A DNA stretch of 64,000 bases from Sporopachydermia quercuum. Its lineage: Eukaryota; Ascomycota; Sporopachydermiomycetes; Sporopachydermiales; Sporopachydermiaceae. Position numbers and translations under genes: made by a program. The notes under the pieces are model-generated. The model saw nothing but the letters and a program-made list of their open reading frames with translations, had not been told where the DNA came from and did no database searches. The DNA is taken from assembly GCA_001599295.1 (NCBI GenBank), contig BCGN01000010.1, forward strand, positions 186,001-250,000. The letters are read 5' to 3'. Positions 1 through 11,314 of this stretch are shown piece by piece. The first letter of the stretch is position 1. Every line of letters begins with the position of its first letter.

Positions 1-3000
1 GTTGTCTGATATTGCGCCTCCTCCTTCAAGCTCATCTATGCCTATCATCTGTAGTAGCAATAAGGCAGCATGGAATAGCATTATATGGATATGATTAGGT
101 ACGTATCGCAGAGCATCCAACACATCTTTGTCCAATGTGGCTAGTCGAAGTACTGTCAACGCTGCAACGAAAGCTATTTTGTCCCAGACATCAACTGGCC
201 AGTTTGGTTGAGATGATTGCGATTGATCTTCTGCTGTGGCTATGTTTGCTTCATTTACATGATATACCGTCTCATTACTATCGAAATTTCCAGAATCTTT
301 CAATCTTCGGATGGCGGAAGAGTTAATTTGCATTTTAGCAAAATTATAGTGAATAAATGCAGACTTAGATGCCCAGCACAATATTGCTCCTTCGTTTATT
401 TCATTACCTGTGTTTAATAATTTATTAGGACTAAGCACACATGCCCAAGAAGCCATCCATTTGTACAATTTAATATCAGTTTGCCACAGAATTCCCAAAT
501 TTGAAGGGGTAATAATGTTCCATCCTCTTTGACCAAAGAGTAATTTGACTGCATGATTATATTCTACCTGTGATACAAGTCTTATATCTGAGAAGAAACT
601 GCTACTCAAGGGTTTGTCATACCCTTCGTTTGAGAGATCTTCATACTGTGGGATGAACTGTTTTTGATGACCTTCATGAGAATATTGGTTGTTATCCTGT
701 CTGTCATCTACANCATGAGAATTTCGCTGACTATTCTTAGGCTGGCTTTCAAGGGTTCTTTCCTTCTCGCTCTGCACTTGTTCTTCCATCCTAAGCAAAT
801 CAGGAACTAGCTTAATATCTGAACCGATTTCTTGCATCAAGCTTGATGATTGTTTACTGTAACAAAGAGGTGAATGCAATCTTAATCTTTCATCTTTCTC
901 CTTTATTAAAGTGCGACACTGAATCTGGGTCGTTTCTTCTCTCGGGATCAAAGGGGGTTTGTTAAATGTGATACTTTGATGTCCATCAAGTATATATAGC
1001 AAGCACCATAGCCTTAACCGTTCATCACCTGAAATGGCACTGCCGGCACTAATTCTATTGTTATCTTCCAGATTGTTACCAGGTACATTTCTTCTATTTT
1101 GCTCTCCAGAAATATTTAGTCTTAAAACAGTTGCCAGCTGAAGAGCAATTCCCACAAGCAAATTGCTATCAGGTAGCCAAAATCCCCCTATGCAGAGAGC
1201 AACAATTGCATCAATTATTTCTGCTTCGGATTTTGGTCGAGAGAACAAAATGTCTTTTGATAGCCGCTGCATTTCTAATTGTAATTTACTATTCAGGTGG
1301 TTTAAATAAGGATGATGCATTGATGCTACCGTGCAGATTGCAGCAACCAATATTGGCGAACGAATCCATATATTAGGCAATGAATAGTTTGATACTCTAA
1401 AGTCAAACAAATAAGAAGAAATGGTGATATCAAAGAAGGAAAAAAGGTCAGAGGCTTGATCAAAAGTAATTAAGCCGTTTGTGCGTAAGTCCTTTTGTGG
1501 ATTGTTTTTAGTTTTTGCAATGAAAAATGGGATTTGTGTTTGTATGGCTCTTGCGCGTCTATGGTTCGAATTGTAAACTTTATCGCTACTATTGTAATGA
1601 TTCTTATTGTTATAATTGTTGGGTTTAGTTTTTATATTATGAGGGGTATCAGCAGTCTGTCGCTGATCAACAAAGCATTGTTGCTGATGGGGATAATATG
1701 GTTCTTGAGAGTTCTGATGTCGAGTCTCGGTCAGGGGATGGTTCATGTATTGTAAATTGGGAATATTACGCAAACTGAAAGGATCTGGTAGTTGGAAGCC
1801 GTCAGGGTTGTGCTTTCTACCTTGAGGGCTGCCCTCTGGTGATGGATAATTTTCAACTGATAAACTATTCCCTCTGTAAAGAGGATAGGAAAGATTAAAA
1901 TTAAAATTATAATCATTGTTAACATCATCTGGGATTTCATTGACTTGTTTTTGCTTCTGCTTTTTTTGTCTATCTTGGAGCTCATTTGGATTCTTGGGCC
2001 GCTTTATTGGCGTTCCTTCTTCAATTGCCATTCCTACTCCAAATAAATCATGGGGAGGATCAGCAGAGCTCTCATTATAATCAGCCAAAACCTCCCCATA
2101 GTTAACACTGAAAATATCAGAGTTTTGTTTCAATGAGTTGCCCTTTATTGCGTTCTTTGGACCGCCGGAATTCTGGCGAGTAAATCTCTCACTGATGTAT
2201 TTGCTGTTAGGATCCCCAGTGGAATCACTCCTTAGGTGAGAAATTTTTTTTTTCTTTTTTACTTTCAGTATGATTCTTTCCTGTAGATAAGGGAGAGTTG
2301 ATCGATGAAAATGAATCGGTTCTATGATTAGCTGAACTTCTTAGTAATTGAGGCACGTAGTTATTGTTTTGGTTGAAGAAAGAAAGATTCTTTTGCAAGA
2401 TGTTAGCATGAATATCAGCTTGTGACATCTCTGAATTATTTCCGAATGGTACCTAAGATGCTGATCGATGATGCGAGTGTTGATTATCATGATTGAAAGC
2501 ACCACTTGTATCCAAACTTTCGGAAATACATGAGAGGCTAGCTTGAGGTGATTTGNTATATGAAAACTGCTGAGCCTTGTCTGATGAGTTGAGGGAAGAC
2601 GGATCATTTTCACAGCCAGTAGGTACTATATTTTTTGTGTCGTGAAGACGGGAATTATGCTCGGTAGTATACTGATTATTAGCATTAACATTTGTGTTGC
2701 TTGCTTATGATTCCGGAGATGAAGTTAAAAGATTCAGAATGTTATCCAAAGTTTTTCCAAACTTATCCAAACGATTCTCCATTGTGTTCATCCAACCAGA
2801 GTCAGGTATGCTTGTCGGATTTGCTGAAATACTTTCAGTATATTCTGGGATCTTCATTGAAAACACACATTCCAAGTTCTGAGCTTGACACCTTCTACAC
2901 GATGCTTCACCCGAATATTCGCATCGAATCCGAAAAAGTGTATAAATTATCAGTTAGTTTTCAGAATTGTTCATCTTGAAACGAAGCAAATGTAAAAGAT

Positions 3001-3315
3001 AATCAAGAACCAGTGATATTTCAATTATCGTGGTACTGTATTGTAATTTCAATTGCTTGGCTTCATAAATAATACAATTATTGGCATTATGTTACTTACT
3101 TTTGATTTTCGACAGTTGATACAGGCTTTTGGGGCTCTTGTCCGAGTTGTTGATTTATTTTGAGCTTTACTGACTGATTGCTTTGAACTTGAGTCAGCGC
3201 TTTGAGGGTGAGAATGGGATTGAGATTGGGAGTGTTGTTGGTTCCCAAGTATTTCATGATACTTTTGAGAACCCTTTAATGGCGTCCTACTTATCCTACT
3301 ATTCTGAGAAACCAT
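1..3315 (-). CDS. Zn2Cys6 (fungal binuclear cluster) transcription factor, partial at left edge, frame broken in the linker
   Basis: This is a sequence-specific nuclear regulator. Exon 1 (3100-3315) starts at ATG 3315 and ends with the first half of the zinc cluster, RAPKACINCRKSK. A 170-nt intron with donor GTAAGT and branch CTAAC follows. Exon 2 resumes at about 2929 with the second half (RCEYSGEASCRRC), so the spacing C-x2-C-x6-C-x7-C-x2-C-x6-C is complete. A short coiled-coil-like linker and a long Asn/Ser/His-rich region follow. From about 2240 to base 1 there is one uninterrupted frame of about 745 codons with a fungal-TF middle homology region; ERLRLWCLLYILD resembles the Aro80/War1/PrtT group. 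The Asn/Ser-rich linker is interrupted by an in-frame stop at 2453-2455 and by shifts of frame near 2705 and in the A10 run near 2245. The intron ends in GG instead of AG. The intact C-terminal half argues for sequencing errors or a very recent defect. The family is clear; the ortholog is not. Confidence 0.75.
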
Positions 3316-3707
3316 TTTGGTATGTTGTACAGTTACGCGTATCAATGATTCAAGAATAACTCCTCCGAAATCATAATTCTGGCTAGCTGTTTCACGGTCT
3401 TTCTTTTTAAAGGCAGTCTCTAGACTCAGCTATCTTAAGTCAAAGAATAGTTAGGAAATATGAGTTAAATTGATATTCTCATAAAGCAAACAATATGTTG
3501 TTCAGTCGAGTAAGGCATTCGATTTGTTATTCGATTGAGTAATAAATATTATGAAAGATCTCAACTTAGTAGGTAAAAGTATGGCGATTATTTGATCAAC
3601 ACGGTGTGATATACATACTGCTACATCGAAGGCAGCTGGTACCTTACAAAAATGAACTAAAAGTTTAAATGTATCAAGAATTAAACATGATTTGACAATG
3701 AGAAAAT

Positions 3708-3733
3708 GTGGAGATTTCTCCAGAAATCTCCAC
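3708..3733. repeat. Perfect 11-bp inverted repeat, 4-nt loop
   Basis: Left arm gtggagatttc, loop TCCA, right arm gaaatctccac. It lies about 390 bp upstream of the Zn2Cys6 gene start and could fold in RNA or serve as a dyad binding site. Confidence 0.7.
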
Positions 3734-4218
3734 TCCAGCCTTAAGGTTTACCATTTTAGGATATAAGTAAGAGGATCGGAAAACTTTATTGAAAACGACG
3801 TTTGAATATTCGGCAGAAAATGTGGAGATCTGAGAGTCAAAGAACTGTGGAACATAGATATTTCAGACATACTTTAGTAGACTGTTTTGATGAGAACTCG
3901 TTCTTCCGAGCTACATAAATCTAACTTTGAAGGGATAACTGTATGAATTCAGTTAAAGTCATTCGAAGACAAAGAATTCGATTATCCTCGGATAAAGACG
4001 GTCAGCATAATCAATTGAGAGATGAATTTATAATCAAAAATGAGTGTCTGTTAGAAAAGCTCACATTAAACTTTAATTTTCTGTAAGGATATATCCCACA
4101 CGAACATCCGTTTAAAACTATACTACAATTGAATAATGAATGTTATAGGAGACTTTATTCATAAGTGAAATCAAAAGCATTAAGTCTTCTCACTAGAATA
4201 ATATTTGTTTAGTTACCC

Positions 4219-4267
4219 ATTGGTGAAAACCAATTCCGGTTTTGATATTCGAGTTTGAACGAATATC
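4219..4267. repeat. Two adjacent hairpins, the first with a GAAA tetraloop
   Basis: ATTGGT-GAAA-ACCAAT (4219-4234) is followed after 9 nt by GATATTCG-N8-CGAATATC (4244-4267). GNRA loops are typical of structured RNAs, but no RNA family was recognised. Confidence 0.55.
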
Positions 4268-5372
4268 CCATATTCAAGGTTTCTTGGATAATCCCTTTAC
4301 TTTGGCTAAAACATATTCACTTGCTTCTTACGGTAATAACCTTAGATCTAATACAAACTGTAATTGAAACTCGGTGATTTTGCCGAACATTAAATTAACC
4401 AAAAATGGTTCTTCTGTTCAAAGTTCTTCATAATAATGGGAAACAAGAAACGAGAAACAAGGTAATAATCAATGAATCGACAGTTGAAAGAATTCATATT
4501 TGCTATGAATGTTTCTCACATAAGTCAGAGAAATAACAATTCCTTTTACGTGGTTCTTAAACTTACCTAGGCATATTTTCTTAAACAGAACAGATTTGGA
4601 GGAATGAAGGCGCTGTTCTTAACATTGTTGTTATAAATTGTTATAAATATGAACATTATATTACTATTTTGGACTAGATCTTACAATGAGGTATAATAAT
4701 AAATCAGGAATTATGAAATTAAGTAATATCTTCTATGGAGAAGGCATGAATGTGTCATTATTAAAGTTAACAGAATTGTCAATTTTGCTAGCTTGCTAAC
4801 ATCAATAGAGTAGTATCATTATCAGTCTTCTTCGGAGGAATAATATCAAGTAGTTAGTCATATGACTATGAATACTAGTTGTAAATACTCATTGTACGAA
4901 GTTCGCATTACTTTCCATGTGTTACAATTTAGTACACGTTTGTAAGTATGTGCAGTCATGTAATGATACGACGATAGTTATTAAATTGAATTGTTATTAT
5001 TTGGACTATGCCCATTGAATGTCACATATTACTGAGAACTGTCCACACTGCTTTCCTTCTCTTCGCAATAATGCATTTACTTGTATCAATCTTTTAAGGC
5101 AAGTTAGTCATTCATTAAATCTTTTGTATACATACAACTCAAAATTACTAATAATGCTACAGCTAAAGTTTGGTAACAATTGAGTCTCTACAGATTCTAT
5201 TTCGCTACTCAAATGGACGTTGAAATTATAAGTCAAGTATTTAGCAACCCCAAAGAAGGCATTGAGAAAGCTTATATTCGTTTAATTACATTTAGATTTC
5301 AAGCACTTCAACCATTTCAACTGTTCTAGTCTCAGTTTCACTTTCCAACAACTAACGATACAATTTATACAA

Positions 5373-7447
5373 CTACAAAACAAGTATGCCATCTTCTTCT
5401 TCCTCATCAATAACGTAAACTCCTTCGTCGCTCAACTTGCTGCGTTTATTGATGTCATCACCGTCTTTCCTTTGGCCGTTATCAACTTCGGCAATATTAC
5501 GTTTCAACTTATTTGCAGATTCCACGACGTCCTTATTAATAGCAATTTCCTCTTCCTCTTCCTGAGTCTTTACTTTGGCAGGTATTTCAACATCCTCAAA
5601 TTGGATCTTCTCATATTTGTCATCAACCATAACATATAGTTCAAGATTAACATATTCATCACTTTCATCAACAATATAAATAAAACTCTTATCTTTGACA
5701 CCAAGATCGGTTAGCTTTTTATTCCTATTATCATCAAAGTCAGGATCGTATAAAATGCTAGAGGAGTACTGAATAGCTAGTTCGTCCTTATCATATGGCG
5801 TATGTTCAACAATTGTATTCAAGAATTCTTGTACTGTAGTATCTATGGGTAGAATAATACTATTGTACCTAATAGCACAGGAAGGACAGCTAGGTTGAGG
5901 TTCAGCTAATGATGAAGAGGATACTAAGCTGTTTGTTGATTTCGCCAGAAAGATTAATCTATGTTTGATTCCTGTACCAGGGTATATAAATGGCAATGAT
6001 TGTAAAGTAGAGTATGCAGCAATAATAGCATTGGTAGTAGTAATAGCTGGTATAATATTCCCAGCTATTTGTTTGATGTCAAACAATGATTTAGTGGGAA
6101 TATGAAAAATGTATGACCGGATTAATGCTGATGCACCAACAAACCTCAATGTGTCATCATCATCTTTATCAAAAGAGATGTCATTATAGTTGTTCTCTTC
6201 TTGACGACGTAATAAATTACGTAAAGCATCAAGGAAAACAAGAACGCATTGTCCAATGGTCCATAAATTGTTAGATTGGCTATTTATACTCGGTATCAGC
6301 TCATCAAATGTTTGTATGTCGAAATCATAGGGAGAGCTCTTGGAGTCACTTGATATTAACTTAGTGCTCTCGTTGTTAAACTGCAGTAAGACATCATAGA
6401 AGTTCAGAACTGTTGGTACCTTACGAGTTTTCCAAAGAGATTCCAGCAGTATTAGCTTTTCAATATCTCCAGCAAAGCATTTGTTGAATACCTCTTCGCC
6501 GAATTTGACGAACAGCAATGGATCTTTGCCACTGTTAGTCTCACTTAAGTAATGAGCTTTGATTCTGTCAAGCTCACGAGCATCTTTCTTCAGATTTTCA
6601 ATTTCCTTCTTTTCATCAACCCCATCTTTTGCGGCGGCATCAAAAGCTTGACTTCCATTTTGGTTTTCATTCTGCTCTGGTTCCACATCTTGATCATCGC
6701 CTTTGCTGAATAGCTTGCTAAATAAATAGTTCTTTGCCCATATAACACAATGAACAGGTTCAGAAGGTGTAGATCGAATTGTACAGACGGGAAATGATTT
6801 CGGAGTCTGCTTGGGATTGCAGTCAAAGCATTCGCTCTTGTATGGAGAAATCGGCTGAACTTGACCAAGGAAACCCATAGTACCAGACTCAATTAATGGT
6901 ATACCAGTGATAAGAGATACTTTATTAACATAATGGCGAGCTTCTAAATTATCTAACGCGTTGAATATCAAATCAAACTGTTTGAACCATTCAATTGGAA
7001 ACAATGAAGTGTCGAGAATGCTGCCAAAGTAGGGGATTACTTTGCATTTTTCAGGGTTATAGTTGAAGGATTCAACATTCCTCGCTGCAGTTGTGGATTT
7101 TGGCTTGCCTATATCATTCTTGGTAAATAGGAATTGGCGATTCAAATTTGATAGATCAATTGTGTCGAGATCTAGAATATGTATTTCCCCAAATGACATG
7201 AGAATGAGATCTTTGAGCAGTTCGCATCCAATGCCACCCGTGCCCACCATAAGTACTTTAGACTGTATCAATGTGTTAGTAGGTAAGTATAGATCACTGG
7301 ACAGAGAGGTTAACGAGATTCACATTGAATTAACTCATTTTTTAATACGAATATATTATGAGACTTTAATTTGATCAAACATACCTTTTCAATAGTTTGA
7401 CAGGTTTCGTCGCCCAGAATTCTGTTTAAATATGTCTTTCTGGCCAT
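5373..7447 (-). CDS. UBA2: SUMO-activating enzyme (E1) catalytic subunit Uba2
   Basis: With Aos1, this protein adenylates SUMO and carries it as a thioester to Ubc9 in the nucleus. There are two exons, 7385-7447 (21 codons, starting MARKTYLNRILG) and 5373-7262, separated by a 122-nt intron (donor GTATGT, branch TACTAAC, acceptor CAG). They give 650 aa, against 636 in Saccharomyces cerevisiae. The ATP-binding GTGGIGCELLK lies at about residues 28-38 and the adenylation Asp region DLDTIDLSNLNRQF follows. The zinc ligands are CFDC (166-169) and CPSC further on. The catalytic cysteine is Cys181 in PVCTIRSTPSEP. A ubiquitin-like domain precedes an acidic, Lys-containing tail (KRNIAEV, INKRSKL) typical of the C-terminal NLS. 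A contiguous frame could open at a TTG inside the intron, but the exon-1 match to the family N-terminus rules that out. Confidence 0.97.
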
Positions 7448-8103
7448 ACTGGATCAGTTTACACAACACAGGCCTTTTTCTCTTAGTAAACACAACGCTT
7501 TGCCGCAAAATGAGAAGAACACTACGTTCAACTGTTTCTTGGCGGACTCTCTTTTCTGCTATATCAACGACTGGAAGCGTTTTAGAAGGTGATTCACTTG
7601 ATTTTTCTATTATAGAATTATAATAATCAGATAATACATTGATGTGCCTCCAGATGTGAAATTGCTTATTTAGTAAGAAACCTGAACCTGCTTGAAAGTC
7701 AATGCCGGGAGGGAGAAATATAAGTTACGGGATATANTTTCGGAGATTATAATTGGATGATCTCCGAAATAATGATTGTATGTGTCGTCTGATTCATCAT
7801 GCATTTGAGTCAATTCCATAGAGATCTGTAAACATGCAAATTAGATAAACAATATGACATATCATATTACTATAATACGTGTATTTGCTTATCCTTAGTG
7901 TATGTTTATTGTACGTTTACTTCAGGATATGCTCTTTCAAGTAATTGTGGAAGACGCTAAACAATCCCTGGAGGACATCATAAATCAAATCAACCAAGAA
8001 AAAATGGTTCATAATCCATTGTAAAATTTTATATACAAATATACACTTGCCTTTCATAAATATACATCATAATCATAGCCATTGATGTAAATGATGCAAA
8101 TGA
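7448..8103. other. Spacer between PET123 and UBA2
   Basis: Serves as the UBA2 upstream region. It holds one short candidate reading frame (listed separately) and otherwise AT-rich sequence with no recognised element. A 63-codon frame at 7432-7623 overlaps UBA2 exon 1 and looks like chance. Confidence 0.5.
7902..8024 (+). CDS. Possible 40-residue microprotein or terminal exon
   Basis: ATG at 7902 opens 40 codons reading MFIVRLLQDMLF...VEDAKQSLEDII and ending MVHNPL. Composition is protein-like (amphipathic, acidic helix). The sequence just before the second Met (TTTACTTCAG) resembles an acceptor, and ATG ATT followed by GTATGT lies about 150 bp upstream, so it could be the last exon of a tiny two-exon gene. 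I recognise no family. Chance is a real alternative. Confidence 0.2.
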   Translation: MFIVRLLQDMLFQVIVEDAKQSLEDIINQINQEKMVHNPL

Positions 8104-9024
8104 TTAGGAGGAGGTTGGAGTGTGTTCGTCTTTTTCTGTAGAGCGAGAATCACCAAGAATAGATTGATTGAAAGGGCTATCTTCCCTACTCTTCTTCTCG
8201 GCTAGTTCCTGCCAGATTTCTGTTTTTCCTTCAATAGTATCGAAAACTTCTTCATAGCCCGGCTTCTTGTTCTTCGTTACCCCAAATAATGCACTTGTTA
8301 CTTCAGTCTTCACATCATCAGCATTTGGTTCGACTTCCAAGCCAAAGCCAAACATACGATTCCTTGGTTGATTAAACACCTCGTCTAAATGTTTCTCTAA
8401 ATCCTCCATAGTAATAATAAATTTATCTGCACTTTGATATAAGTCCAAAAGATCTATTGCTTTTCTTTCCTTTGCTTCGAAATCTGCTTGTAATCTGTTA
8501 GCCTTCCTCTTGGCAAGTAGCACTTCCTTCTCCATTGGCGTCCTTGGAATTACTATCGGATCTCTCAAAATATCCTCCATGGTTTGGATTGTAAGTCTCG
8601 TAGCTTCTGTAAGATTCTCTTCAGCGGTAACCTCACTCTTCTCTTTCTTCTGAGTGAGCTTTGCTTCTCGCTTCATTTTAGCTGCAGCTTCTCTCAAAAC
8701 AGCTTCTTTTAAGTATTCTCTTCTGGTAGCTGCTCTCTTATACTTCCACTCTTCATCAGAATTAGCAAAGGTTTCAGGAGTCTTTTTTGGTTCAGGAACG
8801 GTCTTAGCTATGAACTCTTCAGGAGTGACAACCTTTGGTGGCTTTGGGAATCTATTGGAGCCTTTTGGATGTGGAATACCTTCCTGATATGTGTTCTTCA
8901 TACTTTCACTGGCGATTTTTTCATATTTATGACCTTTTACTATCAAGTTTTTCAACACTTCCCTGGGACGGGGTAGAATACCACTCTTCCCATGCTTGAT
9001 TGCTTTCTTTGCTAGTCCTGACAT
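8104..9024 (-). CDS. PET123: Mitochondrial small-subunit ribosomal protein Pet123 (mS26)
   Basis: A 306-aa basic, Lys/Glu-rich protein beginning MSGLAKKAIKHGKSGILP, matching the Pet123 N-terminus (S. cerevisiae 318 aa). Shared landmarks in order are HPKGSNRFP, FIAKTVPEP, a long charged helix around residues 95-150, TMEDILRDP, and LLDLYQSADKFIIT...LEKHLDEVF. The family sits on the mitochondrial 37S ribosomal subunit and is needed for mitochondrial translation and respiratory growth. The start is the first ATG, and the N-terminus has the Arg/Lys-rich, acid-poor look of a matrix protein. No intron is seen. The tail after residue 270 is Ser/Glu-rich and probably disordered. Confidence 0.86.
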   Translation of the reverse strand: MSGLAKKAIKHGKSGILPRPREVLKNLIVKGHKYEKIASESMKNTYQEGIPHPKGSNRFPKPPKVVTPEEFIAKTVPEPKKTPETFANSDEEWKYKRAATRREYLKEAVLREAAAKMKREAKLTQKKEKSEVTAEENLTEATRLTIQTMEDILRDPIVIPRTPMEKEVLLAKRKANRLQADFEAKERKAIDLLDLYQSADKFIITMEDLEKHLDEVFNQPRNRMFGFGLEVEPNADDVKTEVTSALFGVTKNKKPGYEEVFDTIEGKTEIWQELAEKKSREDSPFNQSILGDSRSTEKDEHTPTSS

Positions 9025-9646
9025 TTTCTTGAGTGCTTGCGATTCAGTTTTATCAATAGCAGAATCAGACTATTGATTTATCCATAGAAAAACTTAAATG
9101 CACTGTTAATAGCTGCTCANCCGGTTGATGTCACATTTCAAAGGGTGGTCTATCTTCTGACAAGTTATCTCTGAGATCATGTGTTTTGAATCTCTACCAA
9201 TGGTTTGACTATTAGATTTGTGTTGGTGAAAATTTCACAAATGCGCAAAACCAAAGCTTATAGTAACCGAAAAGGGAAGTAATAAATCCGGGTAAGTTTT
9301 ATGATACATTTTCAAAATATGAGTGGAGACGTCATGTGATATTTTGTTTGTGGAATAGTATGGTAATTGAGTGATATCTTGTTCTATATCTATAGATCAG
9401 TAAGGTAAACAAACCTAATAATATTTGTAAGTTATAATACATTATAGCTAGAGATAGTAATATGTTTCATGGCTTGTTCATTTATCAACAATGTCAATTA
9501 GTGTTTTTAAGAATAAGTCTAATAATAATTCAATAGAATACTATTTTAAAAGTAGAACTATTAAATATATAAATCAAGAATCGTATAATAATTCAGAATT
9601 TACTGGTCCCTTATGTAATTTTGATTATCTGTTGGATACAGAGTGG
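9025..9646. other. Spacer downstream of MUS81
   Basis: AT-rich sequence between the MUS81 stop and the PET123 start. I see no gene or recognisable element. Confidence 0.5.
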
Positions 9647-11314
9647 TCACTTCCCCCATGCTAAATACACAGCTTCACTAACAGCTCTTCCCATTTTCTT
9701 AGTAGAAAGTGCTGAACCAAACGTATCAAACATTAGATTCTTCTTTGCATCTTCAGTTGGGAGCTGTCTGTAAGCTTGTAAAAGATCTTTCGGGGTAGGG
9801 AACTGTTTTTGTATGGTCACAGCTTTCTCAAATGATACACCACGTACACTCATGAGCATTCGAATGTACACTTCCTTAACGGTAAGAACGCCTTTTTTAT
9901 TCAGTAATTCTTGGAACGTGTCAAAAGTTATAAATACATCCTCTGTCCCAAGCTTTTGAACCTTCTTCTTCTTGAATTCTGCTATCCCAAGGTTGNTCTC
10001 TATGTCGCGAACCTTCATTACCGTAAGCGTTTTGCTTCTATAGTAGTTGATGATGTGATGTGTTGTCAGCACAAGAAATCTGATGGACTCATCTAAGGAT
10101 GTTGATCTCCGCAAGAAAAAGTCATTCACCATAAGAACCAAGCTCATACTTGTTTGGATAGCATCAATGTAGCCAGATTTATTGACGTTTGCTAGTTCCT
10201 CCACTAAATAATAAATATTTCTTATTCCGCTTCTTTTCAATCGAACCTTTTGCTCTTCGTATCGTCCGTCCTTGATACTTGCTATCAAATCATCTAATCT
10301 TTTTCTTTCCACAATGTAATCCAGAACAATCTCTTCTTTCGTGCTCTTATTTTGAGCTATCCAAAGAGCATCGCCCAAAGAAAGAGAGCGCATTTCGCAT
10401 ACTACATCTAGCAGGCGTAACTGCTCTAGAATATAGTCCCTATCGCTTACAGAGCGGACTTCTCTAGTGTCAATGATTAGTTTTATATTGTACGAGCCAG
10501 CTGGCCATGCTACTTGAATGTCATTTGTTCCTATAGTTTGTTCCTGTGATGAAAAGTTTCTGGAAGTCTGTCTGCTTATCTGGTATGAATCAGTTCTACT
10601 CAACGTGTCGATAATGGTTGTGCTATTGCTAGCTGATGGTCTTTCAGATTGATCTGATGTATCATTACCGNTAGCTTGCAGTTTTTTCTCAGCTTCCAGC
10701 ATTTTAGAAGCAATCTCTTTGCCTTCTTCTGTTATGAAGTAATATACTGGTTTGCCAGATGAATATATCAACCCATTGGTAATCAAAGTCTTACTAGAGT
10801 TCCAAGCAGAATAATGCTGATTAGATGTTACTGATGCAAATCCAACTTCACATAAAGGAGCAGCAAGTCGCATCAAATCGCCCTTGGATAGACCATTTCC
10901 TGTTGTGTCATTGGTGAATAGCGCAAGCAAAAGTGCATATCCTCCAGACCTATATCGAGGAATATATGTTCTAGGTTTCTTTTTTGGCTTAGATATTTCG
11001 CTGTTGGAAGCAGACCGCTTTGCACTGGAAGTTGAGCCATCGTCAGGTTTTTCAGCAGGCTTTACTGGCTTTCTGAATCCATTTGCAGTGCAGTAAGAGG
11101 TCAGCCTTTTCTCTAGCTTGCTGCATAAACCGGGACCGAAATATTTTAGCTCTTTTAAGTCTTGAGGGTACTGAAAGGATTTTGGACAGCTTGAAAGAGA
11201 ATCAAAAGCTCTTTTATATGTCGACGCTACCTGAGAACGATTTTGTACACCTTTATCATATAACTCTTTTATCCACTTTAGAAACAGATCATTCAAACGT
11301 TCTGGTAAATCCAT
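9647..11314 (-). CDS. MUS81: Structure-specific endonuclease subunit Mus81
   Basis: Catalytic subunit of the Mus81-Mms4 (Eme1) nuclease, which cuts branched DNA such as flaps, stalled forks and nicked Holliday junctions. It is 555 aa in one exon (S. cerevisiae 632). An N-terminal HhH domain (DLKELKYFGPGLCSKLEKRL, about 52-71) is followed by a basic NLS-like patch (SKPKKKPR, 108-115) and a winged-helix region (about 120-210). The XPF-type nuclease core carries IIDTREVRS (280-288), GDALWIA and the signature VERKRLDDL (about 335-343). A C-terminal HhH2 pair follows (KGVLTVKEVYIRMLMSVRGVS). The length difference lies in a shorter Ser/Thr linker at about 210-265. Two ambiguous bases fall in the gene (residue 215 and near 450). 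All core motifs are intact, so it is probably active. Confidence 0.95.
   Translation of the reverse strand: MDLPERLNDLFLKWIKELYDKGVQNRSQVASTYKRAFDSLSSCPKSFQYPQDLKELKYFGPGLCSKLEKRLTSYCTANGFRKPVKPAEKPDDGSTSSAKRSASNSEISKPKKKPRTYIPRYRSGGYALLLALFTNDTTGNGLSKGDLMRLAAPLCEVGFASVTSNQHYSAWNSSKTLITNGLIYSSGKPVYYFITEEGKEIASKMLEAEKKLQAXGNDTSDQSERPSASNSTTIIDTLSRTDSYQISRQTSRNFSSQEQTIGTNDIQVAWPAGSYNIKLIIDTREVRSVSDRDYILEQLRLLDVVCEMRSLSLGDALWIAQNKSTKEEIVLDYIVERKRLDDLIASIKDGRYEEQKVRLKRSGIRNIYYLVEELANVNKSGYIDAIQTSMSLVLMVNDFFLRRSTSLDESIRFLVLTTHHIINYYRSKTLTVMKVRDIEXNLGIAEFKKKKVQKLGTEDVFITFDTFQELLNKKGVLTVKEVYIRMLMSVRGVSFEKAVTIQKQFPTPKDLLQAYRQLPTEDAKKNLMFDTFGSALSTKKMGRAVSEAVYLAWGK

Larger units (their letters stand above)
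3316..5372. other. Gene-free spacer with several strong hairpins
   Basis: No frame here looks coding on either strand. It is the upstream side of the Zn2Cys6 gene and the downstream side of UBA2. It contains an 11-bp perfect hairpin (3708-3733), a 6-bp hairpin closed by a GAAA tetraloop (4219-4234) and an 8-bp hairpin right after it (4244-4267). A 15-nt direct repeat (agaaaatgtggagat) occurs near 3701 and near 3816. A noncoding RNA is possible but I recognise no family. Confidence 0.5.

Noticed and set aside
2241-2929. Extra introns explaining the frame breaks of the Zn2Cys6 gene
   Set aside because: No GTAAGT/GTATGT donor with a matching CTAAC branch and AG flanks the breaks in a compatible phase.
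5373-7271. UBA2, IDH2, CIA30, ISN1 and the Zn2Cys6 gene starting at TTG codons
   Set aside because: The TTG starts lie in introns or just inside exons; upstream exons with ATG and canonical splice sites restore family N-termini.
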